64,000 nt of DNA from Buxus sempervirens. Lineage: Eukaryota; Streptophyta; Magnoliopsida; Buxales; Buxaceae. The notes below the pieces were generated by a model. The model was not told the origin of the DNA and did not search any database. It worked only from the letters and a program-made list of their open reading frames with translations. Positions 58,687-64,000 of this stretch are shown piece by piece. Within the stretch, counting starts at the first letter, position 1. Each line of letters opens with the position of its first letter. The stretch covers positions 35,568,213-35,632,212 of the forward strand of contig OX387185.1 of the NCBI GenBank assembly GCA_947561395.2, written 5' to 3'. Made by a program: the position numbers and the translations under genes.

Positions 58687-58825
58687 TATCCGGTAACTCA
58701 GACCGGATACAAAGGCTTTAGTAATATCCGGATAAGTATACTGGATACAGAGGATTCCATGAATATCCGGTATGTCAGACCGGATACAAAGACCAATCAA
58801 TGTATCCGGTATGTCAGACCGGATA
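58687..58825. promoter_or_regulatory. Dyad array, four TATCCGG-N9-CCGGATA units, upstream of the DUF7745-like gene (B)
   Basis: Units begin at 58687, 58725, 58764 and 58803 (pitch 38-39 bp). One right arm is CTGGATA; the others are intact. Counterpart of 12473-12600 in A. Confidence 0.92.
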
Positions 58826-59049
58826 CCGAGAAAAAAGGCAAAAAAAAAAGCTAAGGATGAAAAAATCCGAATTTTTTACCTGTTTTACCTGCTTACATGT
58901 CATAATTGCATAAAATTGAGAGCAAAAGATGTGCAAGACATGATAGAATGAATAAAAAGTTTTTTTTCATATATATCTGGAAGTTTTGTACAGGGATGAT
59001 GATATAAATACATGAAAATGAAAAAATCCTAATCTACTCCTATGCAGGA
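58826..59049. other. Spacer between the antisense genes (B)
   Basis: AT-rich spacer between the end of the PMD-like gene and the array of the DUF7745-like gene. It probably holds the PMD gene terminator; nothing else is recognisable. Confidence 0.4.
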
Positions 59050-62000
59050 TCATCCCCCGCGTCCTCGGCCGCGTCCACCTCTACGGCCTCTCCCCCAAAG
59101 TGCTCGGCCTCTAGAGTATGCAAGGATCCGCTCGGCTGCATGGCGAGGATGCCGACCTACCACCTGCTGAAGCTGATACTCCAAGCAATAATCCTCGAGA
59201 TCTGGGGGAGGAGCAGGAGCAGAATCTGGGGAAGAAGCCTCGGGCTCAGCAGCAACCGGCCCAACTGGGCCCTCATCCAAAGCATCCTTTGCTCCCGCAG
59301 CTCCAGAAGGCCCAGCATCAGCAGCAGAAGGGCCAGGATCAGAAGTAGCTAAGTCCACAGAAAAGAGAAAAATCAGAAGACTCAGATATAGGAAGAATAA
59401 AAGAGTAGAATTAAAAGAAGATCATACCAGGAATATCTGCAGAAGGAGCAGGAGGATCCGGCTCGTCAAGACCAGCCGCTGGGGCATCCTCGGGATCAGA
59501 GGCCCGAGCAGGAGATGGGTCAGGAATCAGGAAATCATGCTCAAAGAAGGCATCCTGATCATGGACCGGGCCCTGCACAAGTCAAACAAGCATATCAGAA
59601 TAGCAGAAACAGGAAAATAATGAAAGAAATGAACATATGAGAAGGCCAGATACCTGTCTAGACTGGAGCTCAGCAACTAAGGCCTCCAGCTCCCTGATCC
59701 GGGCATCCCGCTGGGCCACGACCGCATCGTGCTCCGCGATCATATCATCGATCGCAGCCCGCTGACTCTCAAACCGGTCCCGGATGGTATTCAGCTCGTG
59801 TACCTGCCAACAAGAACAGAAGAAGGGTCAGAAATGCATAAGGAAAAAAAAAAGGATGAAAATGTAAAGAGTATAAGACTTACGGTGTCCTCATGGATCC
59901 GGATACGGATCCCGCCGATCTCAGTCACCCCGGCACGAGTGGGTCGATCCATCAAGCATCCAATAGACACCCTCTGGAACCACTCGTCGTAATCTCCGGC
60001 TACTGTGAGCCCCTCTGCATCCAGAAAATGATCAAACTGATCAACGTCGAAGCCGGGAAGGAGTGTGTCGGGACCCACAGGAGGAGGAGGGACGGGGATG
60101 GGAAGTGCGCTGGTGTGCTGGAAGTACAGGCGCTCTCCTAAGTACATCACCCTACCAAGCCTCCCGAGGAAGCACTGGTAGGGCTGACGTCGTCGATCTC
60201 TATCGAAGGCGTCCTGTACCGCCATCTCACGAGCCACCCCAACATCCACGTCATCAAATCGGGACAGAAGGAGCTGCAAAAAAGGGAAACTGTCAGGTAC
60301 AGTCAAGATACAGGAAAGGAAAGAAAAGAAAAAAATAAGGCTTACATCAGATCGGCGGGCACGGTCTAAGTGCACCCGGGCAGTACGAGGCTGACTCCTA
60401 TCAGCATCCCGGACCTGGGCCGACCATCGCAAAGCCACTGGAAAATCTGCGACCTCAGGTACCGGGGAGGGTCGGAAGAAGGTCATATAGGTGTACATGA
60501 ACACCTAGCAAAAGAAGAATCAGTCAAGAAAAGATAAAGCCTAAGGAATTAAACCAGACAGATGAATGCAATACCTGTAGAATCTGCCAGAAGAACCGGC
60601 TGCTGACTCCATCACCTCTCGGAGACGCTAAGCCCCGAACCGCTCGGCACAGCCCGGCCAAGATGGTCCCATAGATAAGCCGACCCCATGCCAGCTGACG
60701 GGTCTGGCGGAGATCTCTCAAGGCATCCAAGAAAAGTGGGCTGACACCGGTAGTATCCTCCAGGAATAAGCAGCTCCCCAACATCAGCAAGAATACATGC
60801 CGGAAGATAGGAACAAAAGCAGCATCATCCACAGCCACAGTCCGGTGTCTCCCCTCAAAATGTCGAGCCAGACTCTCCCGCAGCCAGCTAATGGAGAGCC
60901 GGCCGCTCCGCCCATCCCAAGTAGTAGGTGGCAGGGCCTGATATCCCAGGAGAAGTCCCATATCCTCCGCAGAAGGCCGCTCCAAGACGATGGTCCCCGT
61001 CAGAGGAATGCCAGTAATCATCACAAAATCGGAGGGGCGGATCCCCAGCTCCGCGTCCGGCAGGTGGAACGACTGTGTCTCTGGGAAGTATCTCTCCATC
61101 ATGGCAAAGATGAGTGGACGGTCGGCTCTGAATGATGGAATGCTGAGGAAGTGATCCAGATGACATCTCCCAAACTCCCGCCTGAGTGCCGGAGACAATG
61201 ACTGAGCTAACTCACTAAATCTCCCCCAACTACCCCGCAGATGGGAAGAATGGTACGGAAGCGGCACATCCGCCCTGATGCACATGGAGGGGTGGCTATC
61301 CAAGCCATGGAGAAGCTCTGTATCCTAAACAGAAGCCCTCAACTCCTCAGAGACCCCTGCCAGAGCTACAGCAACCCCCTCCGGAGCCATATCTCTGGCT
61401 CTGCCTCGGCCTCTACCACGGTCTCTCTCGCCCTCAGGGGCCTGATCCTGAACTCTGCCTCTGCCTCTGCCTCGACCCCGAGCCGGTGCAACCACGGGCT
61501 AAATTTCAAAGAGAAAGGTGTGAAGATTGATGTAAAAGGAGAATGAAGAAAGAATGAAAAATTTTTTTTTGAAAGCCTACCTCAGCAGAGCTCTCCCTGG
61601 AGACATCCAATGGCTCAGACAAGGTAGCACTGGAACTCGCCTCCGTACGAGCCCGCGAAGAGGAGGGCTGATCAGCTGGGTCAGCCTCCTCTCTAACTCG
61701 GGAACGACTCCTAGCCATCTACACAGGGAAGTGTTTTATAAATTTCAAAGTTGGCTTTGCTTATGGTGCATATCTAGTTTTACATGATTATTTTTCGAAA
61801 TTATGGGAATTTTACCTCACCTAAGTTACCTCTAAAGTTTTGAAGTAAGGAATATTTCTGTTTCTAATCTTGAAACATTTTCTAAAAGATTCCTACAATA
61901 CTTAACATTTCCTGTATGCTATGGTTCCAGGATATGAGGAGCGGGAAGGTCAAGGCATCAAAAGCAAGCAGAATTGCAGAAATCCAGATTGGACAGTTAA

Positions 62001-62930
62001 TTAAGAAAAATTCATAGCAAAGTGGAAAGTGAGCAAAAGCTTGTAATCCATTGGCAGTCAGTACAGGCATCAAGAAGGAGCAAGACCAGAAGAACAGATG
62101 TGGCATCAAGTCTGGAAAAGCAAAATCATACCGTGAACCATCCGGTTGGGAATTGGCCCAGGAACAGTAAAAAATATATCACTAACAAGACAGTTCTAAG
62201 GAATTATGACAAAACTGAATTAGGAAAGCAAAGTTTGTTCTAACATTGGCATACAAACAGCAGGACATCATCAGTTCATATCAGCAGCCGATAGACCAAA
62301 ATTCTGAGATGGCATTAATTCAAGGATACCACCAAAGAACAAAAGAAAGCATGATCACAGCAAAGCACAAGGCCTTAAGTTTGAAAAATTCCAGCAGAAA
62401 AGAACTAGGCCGAAAATAGTTCATACAAGGATTCAATTGCAAAGAAATATTCTGGAAATTTCAAGTGATCATACTTGCATGGAGAAGTAATCAACCAAGT
62501 CCAATTTGCAGAATAAATTGAGAAAGTGGCAATTCGGTGCTAAAATCAGATGAAATATGGCAATGTCGATTGAAAAATGCCAAAGTAAATTCATTGTCTG
62601 ATTAAGGATCAAGAAAAACCTGGTTGCAAGTGAAAGGGATCGGATGGATTGCTGGAACTCGAAAGGAACCACCGGAAATCAAGCCGGAGAATCGCCGGAG
62701 CTTAAACTGTCGAGCAGAATCGAGCAAAACCTGAAAATGGCGAGCTAGGGCTTGGTCGCGCAACCAGGTTGGGTCGCCAGCAGCAATAGGGAGCACCGGA
62801 GTTGCCGGAGGTCGCCGGAGAATGATGAAGAGCCGTCGGGTGAAGAAGAAGAAGGAGATGACCGGCCTGAGTAATCGGAGCAAGAAGGAAAGAAATGAAA
62901 AGTCGCGGTCGCGCGCGACTTAAGTAAACC
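59050..62930 (-). CDS. Antisense extra gene of element B: PMD-like protein with Arg/Gly-rich regions
   Basis: Ortholog of 8040-12251. A leader exon (about 62930-62620) is followed by a 901 nt leader intron whose acceptor TGTGTAG is joined directly to the ATG at 61716-61718. The coding blocks, in order: a Ser/Arg-rich N-terminus, an Arg/Gly-rich segment (GRGRGRGRAR), the core with RADRPLIFAMMERYFPE, SFHLPDAELGIRPSDFV and LSISWLRESL (about 61300-60575), a block with VGRYT..VHLDRARRSD, one with REMAVQDAFDRDRRRQPYQ, a helical AVVAQRDARIRELEALVAEL-type block near 59700, an acidic Pro/Ala-rich region, and a C-terminal GRGRRGGRGRGRGG tail. The core resembles the plant mobile domain. The gene looks broken in about one or two places. 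Possible nucleic-acid binding and regulatory role are inference. Confidence 0.6.
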
Positions 62931-62935
62931 TGCGG

Positions 62936-62997
62936 GATCCGGATACTCAGGCCGGATACCCGCAGACCCTTGATTATCCGGATATATTTACCGGATA
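62936..62997. promoter_or_regulatory. Dyad array, two TATCCGG-type units, upstream of the PMD gene (B)
   Basis: Units begin at 62936 and 62975, 39 bp apart; the first left arm reads GATCCGG. On the far side is the purine-rich run at 63001, so other units may have been lost. On the gene side TTAAGTCGCGCGCGACCGCG follows, like the stretch after the array at 7934 in A. Confidence 0.88.
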
Positions 62998-63000
62998 CCA

Positions 63001-63155
63001 AAGAAAAAAAAGAAAAAAAATAGAAAAAAACAGAAAAATAGAGAAAAAAAAGAAGAAAAGAAAAAAGAAAAAAAAAGAAAAAAAAAAGAAAAAAAAGAGA
63101 AAAGAAAAAAGAAAGAAAAAAAAAAGAAGAAAAGAAAAAAAAGAGAAGGAAAAGG
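63001..63155. repeat. Purine-only low-complexity run
   Basis: About 155 bp of A with scattered G (AAAAAAGAAAAAA type) beside the PMD array. The same bias, on the opposite strand, appears in the intron of the DUF7745-like gene. Confidence 0.8.
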
Positions 63156-63554
63156 AAAGAGCAAAATTGTGCTACAATTTCTATTTTCTAAAAATCCTAT
63201 TTTTGTCTTGAAATCCACCTCACAGCCACGAGAGCTCTGTGGAATTTAGGACAACCTTGGGAAATGTGCCTGGTCAAAAGGATGATATCCACTCAATTTT
63301 CAACTTGGTTTGATAAAAAATCAGTTTTTCAAAAAAATCCTATTTTTGGGCTTAAAATCCACTTCACAGCCACAAAGGGCTCAGTGGAATTTAAGAACTC
63401 TTGGAGAGATGCCCCCCTTAAAGTGAGGGCTTTTTGGCAAATCTCCACTCAAAAATTGTTTTCTACAGAAATTGAATTAAACCGAGCAAATCATGCTCAA
63501 GGGAATGCAATTTGGGCTTGTCTACTCTTTGCAGCTCACTGCTTCGCAGCTCCC
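63156..63554 (+). other. 3' untranslated region of element B with an internal duplication
   Basis: No gene. A segment containing TCCACTTCACAGCCAC appears twice (near 63209 and 63357, about 150 bp apart). Related sequence lies upstream of the polypurine tract in A (7680-7870) and D (32940-33130). Confidence 0.6.
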
Positions 63555-63569
63555 GCAAAGAGGGGCAGT
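63555..63569 (+). promoter_or_regulatory. Polypurine tract of element B
   Basis: GCAAAGAGGGGCAGT directly precedes the 3' LTR start at 63570, as in A and D. Confidence 0.85.
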
Positions 63570-64000
63570 TGTAGACACCCCAAATTGCACAAACAATCAT
63601 CAAAAATCATTATCTCCTGGAAAGCCAGCACAAAATTTGAAGAAAATAAACTTTTACCTGTATCCGGATACTCAATCCGGATACAAGTACTCCTTCCCGT
63701 ATCCGGATACTCATACCGGATACATGTGAGCCTTAGTGTATCCGGTACCATGTACCGGATACCTTAAGGCCCTTTGTTATCCGGTCTGATATACCGGATA
63801 CCTTAAGTTTGCTCAAAATTAGGGTTTTCCGAGAGCTTTTCACTTTTACCATCATGTCCCTCATTAAATGAGGGGAAATCGCGGAAATGACCTTAGGGTT
63901 AAGGTTGGAGGGGTTCTAGACATTAAGTTGTGTCTACCAATGACCTTAGCCTTTGCCTATAAATAGGAGCCTCCTCCTTGAGCAAATGGCACACAACTCT
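63570..64000 (+). repeat. Element B 3' LTR, first 431 bp
   Basis: Matches 42860-43290 with three differences. It includes the four-unit TATCCGG array (63661-63800, same 39 bp pitch) and a TATA box (TATAAATAGG at 63958). The rest is beyond the window. Confidence 0.95.

Larger units (their letters stand above)
42860..64000 (+). mobile_element. Element B: Tat (Ogre/Retand-like) LTR retrotransposon, 3' LTR cut by window edge
   Basis: A plus-strand element starting at 42860. Order: 5' LTR, primer site, long leader with dyad array and 76 bp tandem repeats, gag, protease, RT, RNase H, archaeal RNase H, integrase, convergent tail, antisense DUF7745-like and PMD-like genes, polypurine tract, 3' LTR from 63570. 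If the 3' LTR matches the 5' LTR, the total is about 23.0 kb. The 431 bp of 3' LTR in view differ from the 5' LTR at three sites (about 0.7%), suggesting insertion roughly 0.3 million years ago, with a wide error. The pol part is open along its whole length; gag and the antisense genes have a few breaks (about three or four). Confidence 0.93.

Noticed and set aside
62988-63218. Phe-rich open frame of 76 residues
   Set aside because: Translation of the purine-only low-complexity run.

Overview
This is nuclear DNA of a flowering plant, most likely a eudicot with a repeat-rich genome. Almost every base that can be assigned belongs to nested transposable elements. I see no host gene, rRNA or tRNA gene. 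The main residents are very large Ty3/gypsy LTR retrotransposons of the Tat (Ogre/Retand-like) lineage. They are recognised by the order gag, protease, RT, RNase H, a second archaeal-type RNase H, integrase; by a tRNA-Arg-type primer site; by LTRs of 0.9-2.8 kb; and by extra genes on the antisense strand between pol and the 3' LTR.

Layout. 1-5122: an L1-type LINE on the minus strand, split by a 2.8 kb solo Tat LTR (2064-4835, duplication ATATC). 5123-5773 and 26877-27186: two parts of one Tat LTR ('C'), split by element A. 5774-26876: element A, a 21.1 kb Tat element on the minus strand with both LTRs and duplication CGTTT. 27187-37143: the 3' part of an older Tat element ('D'), holding a fragment of the antisense plant-mobile-domain gene and a 3' LTR. 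D is itself split by a solo Tat LTR (28728-31206, duplication GCCAC) and by a second type of solo LTR (33423-36390, duplication GGGCA). 37144-42859: older mixed sequence with an 85 bp tandem repeat, a hAT MITE with a perfect 8 bp duplication, the end of a decayed LTR and a possible Helitron-like piece. 42860-64000: element B, a plus-strand Tat element about 23 kb long if its 3' LTR is full length; the window ends inside that LTR. Inferred order of insertion: D first, then C into D, then A and the LINE into C, then a solo LTR into the LINE. From LTR divergence, A and B are a few hundred thousand years old.

How the parts work together. A and B each carry a sense gag-pol unit and two convergent antisense genes: one with a plant-mobile-domain-like (PMD) core and Arg/Gly-rich tails, and one resembling the plant DUF7745 family with a C-terminal coiled coil. 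The strongest unexplained signal is a set of regularly spaced dyad arrays. Every Tat LTR whose upstream part lies in the window carries 4 interrupted palindromes of the form CCG-N11-CGG. Arrays of 2-5 with the same family-specific half-site recur in front of the antisense genes, and in A and B also in the 5' leader. Half-site sequences differ between families (CCGTA, CCGCA, TATCCGG, TATCCGA), but the N11 spacing and the array pitch (28 bp in A and D, 39 bp in the B type) are held. I infer a self-recognition regulatory system in which an element-encoded protein, perhaps one of the antisense products, binds its own family's arrays. The arrays are seen directly; the binding protein is a hypothesis.
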